From contig CP136063.1 of assembly GCA_032622095.1 (NCBI GenBank), forward strand, positions 281,349,426-281,413,425: a stretch of 64,000 nt of DNA, written 5' to 3'. The notes under the pieces are model-generated. The model worked only from the letters and a program-made list of their open reading frames with translations, did no database searches and was not told where the DNA came from. The stretch comes from Siphonodentalium dalli. Taxonomy: Eukaryota > Mollusca > Scaphopoda > Gadilida > Siphonodentaliidae. A program made the translations under genes and the position numbers. Positions 1 through 10,876 of the stretch are shown one piece after another (within the stretch, counting starts at the first letter, position 1; each line of letters begins with the position of its first letter).

Positions 1-1258
1 AAGAGCAATAATTTCATCGGCTGTCTTACCTTATATGTATATTTGTATAATCTGATGTATGTTAACTTACTGGCATTAGTAATGTGGTTGCATCCATTTC
101 AGCTTGAGTATGTGGAGTTCAATGGGGGTGTATATGAATTACAGTTAAGCGCAAATCATTTACGCTTAAGTGGATTTCATTTACACTTAAGCGTAATTGA
201 AATGAATTATGCTTAAGCAAATACATGTACCTATCTCCAACTGGTTTCCTCAGTCTGAACATCCATCTTAGTATGGGATCTGGGTGGAGTCCTCAACTAT
301 GTTTGAGTAACGTTTTATGGCCTGAGTTAATTTGAGTTTAGAGCAAATCACATGGGAGTCTTTTTTACATTTATTATTTATTTGCATACAAATATTTGCG
401 CTTAAGCATAAAGCAAGTGCGCTTACTTAGTGCAAATACACAACACTTCTTTACTTCCATCCAATTTTAACTGTCAATGATTGAGTCCATCTTATGGTAT
501 ATTTATTTGAGCCTATATAAACTCAAAAATTGAAGAAAACATAATTCCATATGGATATCTATATTACTATCGCTGTCCCAAACAAATACGGTCTGTACTA
601 GAATAGTGAATAGCAATATGGCACACATGTAGCATTGCACAGGTAATTAAACAGTTTGAAATACACATGTAAGACAACTCTTTCTGCACGAGACTGTACC
701 TGCTGTAGTTCGATCATAAAATCGGTCAACGATCTGCAACGATTACAAATTTCTATAAATAGTAACATTTTCAACTGTTACCGTTGTTCATTGCTCGATC
801 ATGACCACTTTGATTATAATTCTTTCATAACTCGGTCAATGTTCTTCCGTTGGTGATTTCAGGCACTAATTCCTTTTATATCCCTCCCATTCGAATTGAC
901 TATACCGCTTGTTTTTCGTTTTATTAAGCTGATGTTACGCCATTCCAGCAAACGGCCTCCCTCCACGGAAGCTATTTTCTGAGAACGAAAGCCGACTCAA
1001 TCCCGACCAAGTCGGAAGTGTTCGGGTGTTTCCGCGACTGCACACGACAACTCGTTATTGTATTTATTTCGCGTTTACAGTGGAATTATTCGTCCCGATT
1101 GAGGGAAAGTAAATAGTTAGTTACGTGGCCGTATAATTAGTACAAACTGATATCTGGTTAGGGCATTTCGTGTATGGGGGTTATTTTATTCAGTCTTTCC
1201 ACATAATAACGCAGGGAACTCAATTGTGAGGTTCAATTTACGTTTCACATCACTTTAA
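1..1258. other. Gene-free AT-rich DNA with short inverted motifs
   Basis: No coding region with recognisable similarity is seen. Positions about 140-235 carry several copies of the motif CTTAAGC/GCTTAAG in both orientations, and the same motif recurs near 400-430. A patch around 930-1110 is richer in CpG than its surroundings but shows no exon that I can recognise. The short open frame at about 656-856 has no recognisable domain and is probably chance. Confidence 0.5.
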
Positions 1259-1327
1259 GCCAATGCATTCTCTTATATATGCGAGGCGACCTATGGTCGA
1301 CTCGCATATATAAGAGAATGCATTGGC
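1259..1327. repeat. 69-nt palindrome, copy 1
   Basis: Near-perfect inverted repeat of 69 nt: a 27-nt arm starting GCCAATGCATTCTC, then an inner GCGACC/GGTCGA stem with one mismatch around a TAT loop. It is followed by CACAGGG and by GTTGGGTAAAGGGTTA, which is also the end of the related element at 32781-33177. Four more copies of identical length occur in the window. Confidence 0.9.
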
Positions 1328-1559
1328 ACAGGGCCGTTCTGTTGGGTAAAGGGTTAACAACCAGGAAGAATTATTAGCGATGCCATGCTGATCAAACCTT
1401 ACTTATATTTGTTGCTTCCTTTGGGAAACATGGTATCAATTAACATGGTTTAACCCTTTCATGACTGGAGCTGCACTGGTGCAGCATTACAGATCCTGTG
1501 CCAGTGCATTCTCTTATAGAATTCTCCCTATTTGATCCGTAACTTCTAATAATTGTCCC

Positions 1560-2255
1560 CCGTAAAATTTATTTTCGGGGGACTATTGTAATCAGCTCTG
1601 TCCGTGCATCCCATGAGTCCGTCCGGAGTTATAACTCCAGTAATGATAATTCGATTTGATTGAAACTTGGTATGTAGGTGTCTCAACCAAGAACACATGT
1701 GCTCTGCAATTCTGGGTTTGATCCGATGTTTATTTATGGACTTATTTCCCTTTTTTCAACTTTTTTTTTACTTAGAAAATTTCTCACCTTTTCGGTTTCC
1801 GGATGATATCTCAAGTTTGGATCCTTTAATTGCAAATATCAAGATACATGTTGAGTTCAAATTTGAGCTTGATCCGATGATTTTTCCTAGAGTTATGGAC
1901 TTTTTCGACTTAGAAAATTCAATTTTTCATCTTTTTTCTTTGGTTTCCGGATGATAACTCAAGTTTGGACTGTTCAATTGAAAATTCCGTTTTTTTGTGA
2001 GTCATTGATATCAAAATACAGGTCAAGTTCGAATTTGAGTTTGATCCGATGATTTTTCTCAGAGTTATGGGCTTTTCGACTTAGAAAATTCAATTTTCTT
2101 TGGTTTCTGGATGATAACTCAAGATTGGATTGTTTAATTGTAAATTCTTGTTTTTTTTGTGGGTCGTTCATATCAAAATAGAGGTCAAGTTCGAATTTGA
2201 TCCAATGATTTTTCCCAGAGTTATAGGCCTTTTGACTTTGAAAACATTTTTTATA
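1560..2255 (+). repeat. Diverged tandem array, about 160-175 bp unit
   Basis: At least three full imperfect units, with unit starts near 1709, 1868, 2041 and 2195. Each repeats phrases such as TTGATCCGATGA, GAGTTATGG, TTCGACTTAGAAAA, GGATGATAACTCAAG and AAGTTCGAA. The array at 15785-16510 shares several of these phrases, so both probably come from one dispersed family. No convincing coding function is seen. Confidence 0.75.
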
Positions 2256-3714
2256 ATTTTCTGTATGAGGGTACCTTCATGGTGTAATCAACTCCTACAG
2301 TTTTGATTGTAGATATTTGAAACTTCAGAGTATTGTTACCCACATATTTCAGATGTGCAACATGTAGATGACGGAAAAATTATTTTTTACGGTATTATTA
2401 ACCCTTTCGACTATTTCAACATTTTTTTTAATTTCTTTAACAAAGCGGCATCGACTTGCCACGTTGTCGGGGGACACTGTGGTCGGCCGACCTTTTATTT
2501 GTTTTATTATGTACATTTGTTTATAAAAGTAGATAACAGTGTACTCTATAATTCAACTATAATTCAACATCAAAACTCTAAATTATGATTCCAATCATAG
2601 TAATTTATTATCGCCAAGGGATGGGTTAAACATCTGCCTATCGTGATCGGCCTCTCGTTATAACTTCAATGCATCTTTCATGGACATATAATGCTAGTAG
2701 TACAAGCATTATATGTCCCAGAAATGTAGAAAGGTAGTTCAAGTATTTATCAACCTATTTCGTTATATGTACCATTCTATTGGAAGACCACCTGTCTTGA
2801 CCACCTGTTTTTTTCCGTAAATATGGGTGGTCTCTCAAGATAGGTTTTACTGTACCAGGTAAAATATAATTAAGCCTATTTTGGAGCTCAAACATCCACA
2901 TGGCTTCATCCAGTTACATGTATTACAATGTAATTAAAGTAAGAGACAAATACCCAAATTATGAGGAAAACAAATTATTTGGACAGAAGCAAACTACGTT
3001 TGGGAGGGGATGACAATCGATCATAATTTGGTTATAAATTCGGATCTTGTATTGCATAACATTCATTTGATCATAATAGATGAATGATATGCAGGTGTAT
3101 GTTGGAACATTATGTGGACCTTAAATAACAATAAATAGAATCCATATGGTTGTAATAACAATTTAATATGGTTTGCACTGTCTACATAGAAGTTTTTCTG
3201 TTTTATAGAATCTATCGGTTGTGTGCCATGACAGCCTTTGGCAATGTAATCCACATGTAACTTACAACCTGTTCCTTGGGTGGTCATTTACCTTACTCAT
3301 ATTTAAATTCATGCAGTACTATTTTTCGCTCAGTTTTGAAATCATGCACTTTGGATGCTGACTTCAGAAAAATCAACTCATGGTTGCATGTATTTTAAAT
3401 AGTTGTGTTGACATAACAAACTCTATACTGTTTGACAATGGTGTCACCCCTGCAGATGTGCGTTCATTTTATTTTTTTTGGGGTATGCTTAAGCATGCTA
3501 TAGCGAATTTAAAAACAAACTGGATAAAACCTTAGGGGCATGTTATAACTCAAAACTATCACCAAGTATTCATATTAATAATTTTGATCCCCATGAAAAA
3601 CGTAAGATTCCCTGGCACTAAACCTACAAAATAAGTCTGTTAAAGAATATAAGAAAAAATTATTAAAATTGTAAAAAATTGTAAAAATAATAACAAATGA
3701 TGAAAAATTGTTAG
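2256..3714. other. Gene-free stretch with one short hairpin
   Basis: No recognisable gene. A 37-nt hairpin lies at 2682-2718, with arms GGACATATAATGCT and its complement. The segment near 3290-3360 contains a fragment similar to the 13885-14235 and 17231-17500 repeats (a CTCAGTTTTGAA-type phrase). Confidence 0.45.
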
Positions 3715-3783
3715 GCCAATGTATTCTCTTATATATGCGAGGCGACCTATGGTCGACTCGCATATATAAGAGAATGCATTGGC
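3715..3783. repeat. 69-nt palindrome, copy 2
   Basis: Same 69-nt palindrome as at 1259-1327, with one T for C change in the left arm. It is preceded by an AT-rich stretch containing TTAAAGAATATAAGAAAAAA, equivalent to the left flank of copy 3, and followed by CACAGGG. Confidence 0.9.
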
Positions 3784-4286
3784 ACAGGGTATATGGGTTG
3801 ATACAAAAATTGGACTTGGCACTGAAAGGGTTAATTCAGCCGGCAATATGTTTATTACTTAGAAGCATATCAGCACAGAAGATCTAACCAGGATTTATGA
3901 TTTATCGCTTTATATATGATTATTGGCATTGACATTGGTTACCCACATGTAATTTTATATCTATCTAGCAATCTTTTACAAGTAGTTTCCTTATTGTTTG
4001 GTATAAACTTATGAGTCGTATTACTTTTCGTCTCTCAGTTTTAAATATGTGCACCCTTCGGTAGTACTACGTGAATTTAAATACAAGTAAGATATTCAAA
4101 AAATTACAATTTAATGCAAATCTCGATTTTAATCTCATGATGTAATGTGCATTGCTAAGGTTATTGAGTTTTTTGGACATCTAAATGTCATGAAACTATT
4201 GGAACTGCTCGCTGAATTTCGCCAGTATTTCAGGTTTTTATCTCCAAGTATATGAGTTCCATTGTTATGAAATTTGGCACAGAAAT

Positions 4287-4390
4287 GCCTGCAAATAGTG
4301 TCATGTTAGCACGCTGTGTGGGGATAGTGTCACTAAATTTCACCCTCTGGGGACCTAATTCTGAAAACGACAGACACACTATTTGCAGGC
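4287..4390. repeat. Foldback repeat
   Basis: Arms GCCTGCAAATAGTG and CACACTATTTGCAGGC face each other and enclose a CACTAAATTCACCCTC phrase. The same interior phrase and the CACTATTTGCAGGC arm recur at 5040-5101, so this is one member of a small local family. Confidence 0.65.
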
Positions 4391-4429
4391 TTGGATATCA
4401 GTTACTTGTGTCACTTTAACATCAATTAT

Positions 4430-4714
4430 AAAATTGTTAAAGAATGTAAGAAAAAATGGTAAAAAGTGTTAAAAAAAGATTTTTTTTAGGCCAATGCATT
4501 CTCTTATATATGCGAGGCGACCTATGGTCGACTCGCATATATAAGAGAATGCATTAGCACAGGGCATAACTATAACCATCACAATGTGGTCAATGAGCCG
4601 GTTCCAATGATATCCATATTTGTATGGTTTTATTGAGACAGACCCAAGATATTTTAGGCTGTTGAAGCTTTATTTGGCCGGTTTTGGCCGGTTTGTTGGG
4701 TAAAGAGGGTTAAA
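4430..4714. repeat. Palindrome-bearing element (copy 3 context)
   Basis: This segment contains the 69-nt palindrome at 4490-4558. It is close to the reverse complement of 32781-33060, ending in TTGTTGGGTAAAG plus GGTTA. It shows that the palindrome is the core of a longer dispersed element and not an isolated hairpin. Confidence 0.75.
4490..4558. repeat. 69-nt palindrome, copy 3
   Basis: Same 69-nt palindrome. The right arm has one A for G change (GCATTAGC). Confidence 0.9.
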
Positions 4715-4735
4715 ACTAGAGAGTGAATTGGTGAT

Positions 4736-5101
4736 GCTAGCCACCAAATTCACCCTCTGGGGACCACATTCTGCTTAGGCATCATCTGCTGGGAAGTATC
4801 TATAGTCTCAAATTATAATTGCTTTTAGTTACTTTTTACTTCTAAGAAGTTTCTACACGTCTATCCGCTAATTGACAAAACTTAAAATGCATAATTGAGG
4901 TGACCAATGGGTGAACATCACCAACCTCAACTGGGGAACTTCAATCTGATCCAATGTCTCCCATAGCAGTTGAGGACTAAGCAGAATGAGGTTCCCAGAG
5001 GGTGAATTTGGTAATGCTAGCCTGCCTTGCAGGATAGTGTTCACTAAATTCACCCTCTGGGGACCTCATTCTGCAAATGAAAAGACACACTATTTGCAGG
5101 C
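4736..5101. repeat. Foldback cluster with AATTCACCCTCTGGGGACC motif
   Basis: The phrase AAATTCACCCTCTGGGGACC occurs on the plus strand near 4746 and 5045, and as a near complement around 4985-5010. It is accompanied by GATGCTAGCC or AATGCTAGCC. The arrangement is inverted plus direct, as in nested foldback repeats. No gene is seen. Confidence 0.6.
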
Positions 5102-5340
5102 TCAGGCACATGTACAGATATTCTCTATCTGAAAACTAATCCACCCTGTTAATAGATGATGCCCATGTGGGTGGCATTGCTCTTATCTTGAATGCCAATT
5201 TAAGGAACATTACGCATTCCGAAGTTCAAAAATCAGATCTTCCTCCACACAATGTACTTTAATACTTAAAAGGACTCAAGGCACTCACAGTGGGTAAATG
5301 TGCAAAAAATAATGATTGGCATGGAATCCTGTGTACATCT

Positions 5341-5573
5341 TTAACCATTTATATACAGAATGGATTCTCCAATTCAGTCTTAAAATGATATATTGGTACG
5401 GTTGATTATTCGTTTGGAGGGGTGTTCAGGTAATAAAAGCAGACGGCAGACAGGAACAGAGATACTGTAATACAAGAGGAGAATTATCCATATTGATTGG
5501 TGGGAAATGTTCAGATAATAAGTTCAACAGATGACCTTTGGTCATTTGTAGAACTTATTATCTGAACATTTCC
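5341..5573. repeat. Dispersed hairpin-ended repeat, copy 1
   Basis: Family of roughly 200-235 bp starting TTAACCATTTAT and ending in a hairpin with arms GGAAATGTTCAGATAATAAG and its complement (5503-5573). Related copies at 22670-22868 and 26495-26706 share TTTGGAGGGGTGTT and GGTGGGAAATGTTCAG. Confidence 0.75.
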
Positions 5574-6592
5574 AAAGGGAACTACTCATCAATGAGTATT
5601 TAGTATAATAAGGGCTCAAGCGACCCAAGGCACTCACAACGGGTAAATGTGCAAAAATTATAACTCTGCAAAAACATCACCACTAAGAAGAACATGGGAG
5701 ATCCTTTGTTTTTATATTCATTATTGATTGTTCTCCAAAAAAAAAAAATGTGTGTGTTGAAACGATTGTAATGTGAACAAAACTGTCACAGTGATTTGTC
5801 AACAAGTATAGATAATCCTGTAGTATGTTCAAATATTTTCTCTGAATATTATTTTCAGAATATTTTTCAATGCCATGACCTTTTCCAATGTTTACATTCA
5901 AGTTTTGATAACACTTTGGTCTCTGATTGGACTTTGATCATTGATATCACTGTAACACCATAATGTTTATATAACAATGGTTTCAATATGTGAAATCTCA
6001 AAATATTGTCGAGTTAATATTAAAGTGATATGAAACACTTTGCTGAGGTGTTCAAAACTGAAGAACAATTAATCATGCCAAAATAAGTTTTTCATAAATT
6101 TTATATCTAAATAGTCAGAATACAACGTCATTGTTATAAATGAATTACATGCGGTTACCATTATCAGTGCAAATGTTGTAATGCTTATGTCAATAACATG
6201 CATCCCGAATAATGTAGTAAATATTTACATTTTGGCAGCATAGTTCAACCATTGTGTGTTCTCTGAAATGGTAATGTCGATGTGGTCGGAATTTTAAACA
6301 TTCTTCCAGTGTGATAGTGTTTGGATACTAACTTATCGATTTTATTCACTGAAGTAAGTCCATAATGTGTCTTTAATAATGGAAATTATAACATGTACGT
6401 GTACTTGTTGATATATATTTTAAAGACTTTTATAAAATTTATGTTGATATATTTCACAAGAACTCACTACTAAGGCCTTGAGTCCCTTTAATCAATTATC
6501 TAGATATATTGTAAATACCACAGAAGCCAAAGGTCAAAACTCAAAACCGAGAATACTATTTGAATAACAATCCATTAACCTTTGTAAAGTTA
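5574..6592. other. HSCB downstream region
   Basis: No further exon is recognisable. On the minus strand the first good AATAAA hexamer after the HSCB stop codon is at 6341-6346, about 250 nt downstream, and is a plausible polyadenylation signal. This is inference from the hexamer only. Confidence 0.4.
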
Positions 6593-6970
6593 CTATGAGA
6601 AACTCTTTGTGCGCAGATCTTTGATTTTGTCACCGATACTATCATAATATTTCATGTGAATAACAGTTTCCTTCGCAGCATTGAAATCCTTATTATGGAA
6701 ATGTCCTGAAACCATCTTCACACAGTCCGCTATTCTCGCCTGATTTTCAGCCTCAATTCGCTCAACACATGCCACACAATTAGCATCGGCTATCGCTTCA
6801 TTAGTCTCCATTATTTCTATCAGAAAACTATCTTCTGTGGATTTATCCTGCTCACCAATCTGCTTTCCATGTAATTCCAGAAGATACATAGCTCGAGGTA
6901 GAGGCTTGTGTAAAGTTGAAAAAGCTTTATTGAGAAGTGATGACTGATCCTCAGCTATTTTCTGTTCTAT
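6593..6970 (-). CDS. HSCB: HSCB coding exon 2
   Basis: 125 codons plus TAG. It begins IEQKIAEDQSSLLNKAF right after a CAG acceptor, completes the J domain and carries the whole C-terminal helical domain (LPRAMYLLELHG ... FLIEIMETNE ... MKYYDSIGDKIKDL). The frame is intact. Confidence 0.93.
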   Translation of the reverse strand: MEQKIAEDQSSLLNKAFSTLHKPLPRAMYLLELHGKQIGEQDKSTEDSFLIEIMETNEAIADANCVACVERIEAENQARIADCVKMVSGHFHNKDFNAAKETVIHMKYYDSIGDKIKDLRTKSFS

Positions 6971-9900
6971 CTGAAAAAGATGGAACTGAACTGAACATAG
7001 TAAATATTTTCGAAAACAATATATTCCGTCAAGCTTGTACCATTAGTAATAAATGACTCATAGGTTTGCATTCACAAAATGGGACGAATTCACACGATAT
7101 ATAAGAATTACACTAAAATTAACTGTATGTGACATATTTGTGTTATCATTGTCACTTTAAAGATACATAAACCGATTTGATGGTCCCCGTATCATCCAGT
7201 TACAACAACAAAATTTCTCCAAAAGCAGATTTAGTTAATATCCAAGTTAGTTTATTACCAATATATATTCACAACAATACCAATCATAATATCATACAGT
7301 AATGCCCTAATTAATAGACTCCTTAACCACAGCAGAATTATGGGTATTTTTTCAGGATTTAGTCGAAAATATGGCTTGTTGCCATTGATTGGAAAGCACT
7401 CAATGAGAGCTTTCCGATGAATGGCAACAAGCCATATTTCCGACTAAAGCCTGAAAAATTACCCATAATTCTGCTGTGGTTAAGGAGTCGATTAATTAGG
7501 GCATTACTGTATTTGCGGAAAAAGTCCTATAATAACAGGTTTTCTTGGCAGTTTGGAGGATGAGTGGGTGAGATTTACAACTTCCATATATGGTGATTCC
7601 TCTTTCAAATTGGAATCCCTGAATGTGTGTTATCACAAATGTAAACACATACATGTAGTATTCCCACGAGTAACCAATGTGGTGTCAAATAACATGTATG
7701 TCTAATTGCTGGAATTAAACATGGTTATCAATTTGAAAATAAGTATATGTATGGATCTGCAAGTCAACTAGCACGCAACATGCAATATTCTTGTTTATGG
7801 CAATACTTTTCATCGTCTTTTTATTCTGAATTAAATTTGCAATCGCCACTGATCATATATCAAGCAGTGACCTCTCGTAATGGCCCCTCAGTGCATGTCT
7901 GTACTATTTCTGGAAGAACTCAGCGGAACTCAGTGGTGAAAAATAACAGAATTCATAAATCGAAATCTGATAGCTCTGACAGGTGGGTTCCTTGACTCAA
8001 ACCAAATACTTTTAACCCCGAAGCCAAAGAAATAAGTAATAAGGGATGTTAAATCAGATTATGTATTATGTTAACAATGCTACCTCTGAAACAACATGAA
8101 CAACAAAACTGTCTGTGATACTGTGAGAGAAGGTTCTCTGAAAAGCTAGATATTAGAAAACTCCCATCATAAATACCATAGAGGCACATACAACTAATAA
8201 ACTCAATATAAAGGGTGTTTTATTTTAACTCACATGCAGGGTTTCTGCTATGGGGGCAGCAGGTCCCTTTTAAGATCCCTTTCCCCTCACCCAAATTTCC
8301 CATCCAACATATTTTCCTACCCATCTTAACCAGTGTCCAGTAGTGAACCAATGGGCAGGAAAGGAATGCTTTTCAGGGCTACACACACATTGACAATTAT
8401 TATTGCCATATTCTGAAAATTATAGCGGAAATAGCTAAAATCCACATGGTTGATTCAGTCTGGATATATCGCAATTACATGTACATGTATGTTCTCAACT
8501 AAGTCTAACACTCTGTTCTGACTGGTTCTTATTAATGATTAAGTAGCCACTGAAGAATGGTCAGGAATATTTCATGGTATAACAAGTTAGTCATGAATGT
8601 AGTGAAGTCGGACGTCAAAATAAATTGGTTATTTTTAAAGGCACGGGCGGCGTTCGTTGCAAAAATATTCATATTTGTTCAAATCGCCATCAACAGAAGG
8701 AATATTAAAACATATATAGTTTTGTTCATATGCCAAACACAGCGCAATTCTATTGGTTAATCACACAAAAATGATATAAACGCTCTTTATTATTTCCATA
8801 TCAGGAAAACAGTAACAAATAACGCTCTTTATGTTTACCATATCCGGATCTAAACAAAAGCCAGGTAATGTAACGTTTTTTACATAACAAAGAAAAAACA
8901 ATTGACAATAATATACTGTTTATGCCATATTTCTGATTGGTATAAGAACAAAGTCTGTCTATATTTTACTATTCTTTCTGTTTATGGCGGTTTTTGATGG
9001 AGATAAATATTTAACAGCATACCCACCGCCAATGCCGCCCGTATCTTTAACAATTTCCTCTTAGTACGATTGTTGGCGGTACAAAAAATTGTCAGTACAC
9101 TTATTTTACCCAAAAATTTAACTTGACGTTTTGTCGTAAAGTTTACAGTACCTAAATACCATATATATAGTAGATATTTGCAGTTTTTTATGGACTGAGA
9201 TTTCCCCCAGTGGCCATACTGTTCTCCCAAACCCTAGTGGAAACCCTGTCATATGAAACCCAACTATTGTTACATGTTTTACATATCATGCACATTACAT
9301 TGTGTGTACTGGCAAGAAACTAACTCGTTTGCTATGAATGGGACAAGTGTTATTGGGCATCCTCCCTTTATTCACACAAGTGTGGGTCATGCAAATCAAA
9401 GTTGAGAAAGCATTAATAGCTCTTTCATGACGGGAGCTGTGCTGATGCAGCATTAAAGATGCTGTCTATTTATTTTTTACTAGGGGTTTGGGGATTGACC
9501 CAGGAGGATTTGGAAGGGATGTGTCAACAAAACATGAACAATAAATTTTGTCAAGCTACTTCTTTTTCTTAGCTTTCTTCTTTTTTCTGCCTTCGGTGTT
9601 GGTCTGTTAGATGGAACATTTTTTGTACATTAAAGATCCTATGGGATGATCGCATATATAAGAGAATGCGCATTAAAGATCCTATGTCAGTGCATTCTCA
9701 AATTTAAGGCATTTGTTTATACATATTATGTTATGAATTGTTATTAAATAAAGTCATCAATTAAAATTCACCCACTTTTTAAAAGATCCACAAATACATG
9801 TACCCGTACGTCAAATGTCCAAAACTCTATATATGTAGTTGCCAATTAGTTCATGTTAATACGATAACCTATAATGCTAATACTATGCACATAAGCCACT

Positions 9901-10297
9901 TACACCTTTCAATTGGAGCCGTCCGCTTACACTTTTTAGTGTGCTTCGACAGAACGAAATACTAAAAAAAAGTTGAATAAAATCAACAAATTTGTGAATT
10001 TAAAAACAATTCAAACATCAATCCGGACATATATATCATTTATATCCATTGAGAAACAATGGACAAAATGCCACATAACAACCTGCTTACACCTTTTATT
10101 TGGAGCTGGCCTCGTCTTGCACTTTTTAGTGTGTCAAGAACAACAACAATAATAGAAGGTTTTCAATCTAATTCTGTCCAATAACAGAAAATGTGAACTC
10201 CTATATAGTATGTACATTGTACAACAATAAAAACCAGATATCCAGCTGTCTGGCTTTCTGAGTAGACTATTTTTGTATCGGTGCTGGTTAATATTTT

Positions 10298-10334
<37 letters not shown>

Positions 10335-10876
10335 TATTAGTAGGGCTACAGGTAGGAGCATGGTGGAATGTAGCCTACACTCCACACACCCCGCTCGACC
10401 CCTCTTGGCTCCCATGTCCCTGCTTATTTTGTGGTCACCTCCGATTTTTGAGAGAATCTGTCTGGATGCAGCTTCATCTGGAGAAGTTTATGAAGTCTGG
10501 AAAGATGAACAATATCAATGTCAAAGTTTTCATGGATATCGAACATATCAAAGTATGTCAACCCAAGAGCTGGCTTCTGCACAATTCCGCATTCACAGAA
10601 GAAATGTTCCTTCTTTGGATTGTTCTCCCTCCCACAATTCCAACATTTTCTTGTTTCTTCTTGGTATAAACATCGAGTCGTGAAGATTTCTCTTCTAAAG
10701 CACGGTTCTCCTAATTTCGATGTAAAGTTAGTAACTCTGTTGAAACTCTCGGTTTGGTTGATAATATGACTAATTTGAATCGTCACAGCTCTGGATGCGG
10801 GTTTATGTATGAAGATTTGAGAAATGCCATGTTCCAAACGTCTTGATATCAAACTGGATCTACAAAATACCGCCAT
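6593..10876 (-). CDS. HSCB: Iron-sulfur cluster co-chaperone HscB, mitochondrial (two coding exons)
   Basis: HSCB is a J-domain protein. With the mitochondrial Hsp70 it releases iron-sulfur clusters from the scaffold ISCU, and it acts in the mitochondrial matrix. The rebuilt protein has 271 residues (human about 235). The N-terminus (1 to about 70) is basic and lacks acidic runs, as expected for a mitochondrial presequence. A metal-binding cysteine group follows: Cys78-x2-Cys81 (CWNC) and Cys94-x-Cys96 (FFCECG). The J domain has its HPD at 137-139 (LHPDRFSQKSE). The C-terminal ISCU-binding helical domain contains FLIEIMETNEAI. Exon 1 (10439-10876) and exon 2 (6593-6970) join in phase 0 after SQKSE, with no residues missing against the family. 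The donor is GTGACC and the acceptor TTTTTCAG. The second cysteine pair is C-x-C where human has C-x2-C. The intron is packed with repeats, including 35 C in a row. Identification is firm; the exact start is inferred. Confidence 0.93.
7157..8055. repeat. TTAA-flanked repeat (family of 12602-13073), interrupted
   Basis: The left end, TTAAAGATACATAAACCG with GATTTGATGGT, matches the start of the 28422-28874 copy. The right part (about 7930-8055) matches that family's right half, with GGTGGGTTCCTTGACTC and CCCCGAAGCCAAAG. It lies in the HSCB intron and contains the foldback at 7296-7510. The right boundary is approximate. Confidence 0.6.
7296..7510. repeat. Long foldback repeat in HSCB intron
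   Basis: Two arms of about 100 bp face each other. The outer ends are ACAGTAATGCCCTAATTAAT and its complement, and the inner parts share ATGGCTTGTTGCCAT/ATGGCAACAAGCCAT. Divergence between arms is low. It resembles a foldback MITE; no coding capacity. Confidence 0.85.
8237..9248. mobile_element. hAT-like non-autonomous element (candidate)
   Basis: Bounded by CAGGGTTTC at the left and GAAACCCTG at the right, which fits hAT-type terminal repeats. The flanks CTCACATG and TCATATGA are only an imperfect, shifted 8-bp target duplication, so the call is tentative. A TTAA MITE sits inside it. Confidence 0.45.
8635..9050. mobile_element. TTAA MITE (family T), copy 1
   Basis: 416 bp. It starts TTAAAGGCACGGGCGGCG and ends GCCGCCCGTATCTTTAA, giving terminal inverted repeats of about 16 bp just inside TTAA on both sides. 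TTAA target duplication is characteristic of piggyBac-type transposition. The internal phrase AACGCTCTTTATTATTTCC is shared with the other copies. No ORF of note. Confidence 0.8.
9899..10135. repeat. Local direct repeat, about 187 bp apart
   Basis: The phrases CTTACACCTTT..TTGGAGC and CACTTTTTAGTGTG occur at about 9899-9945 and again at about 10086-10130. They lie within the HSCB intron. Confidence 0.5.
10299..10333 (+). repeat. Poly-C run of 35
   Basis: 35 consecutive C on the plus strand (poly-G on the HSCB transcript strand), about 100 nt inside the intron from the exon 1 donor. True length is uncertain because such runs are error-prone in sequencing. Confidence 0.9.
10439..10876 (-). CDS. 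HSCB: HSCB coding exon 1
   Basis: 146 codons from ATG at 10874-10876 to a GAG|GTGACC donor. It encodes the presequence, the CWNC and CEC cysteine pairs and most of the J domain through the HPD loop. No in-frame upstream Met was preferred because this start gives a basic, targeting-like N-terminus. Confidence 0.92.

Noticed and set aside
1596-1640. CATGAGTCCGTCCGGAG resembling part of a hammerhead ribozyme core
   Set aside because: The conserved CUGAUGA and GAAA elements are not both present, and no flanking stem arrangement was found.
10273-10683. 136-codon plus-strand frame over the poly-C run
   Set aside because: It is antisense to HSCB exon 1 and starts in a homopolymer.
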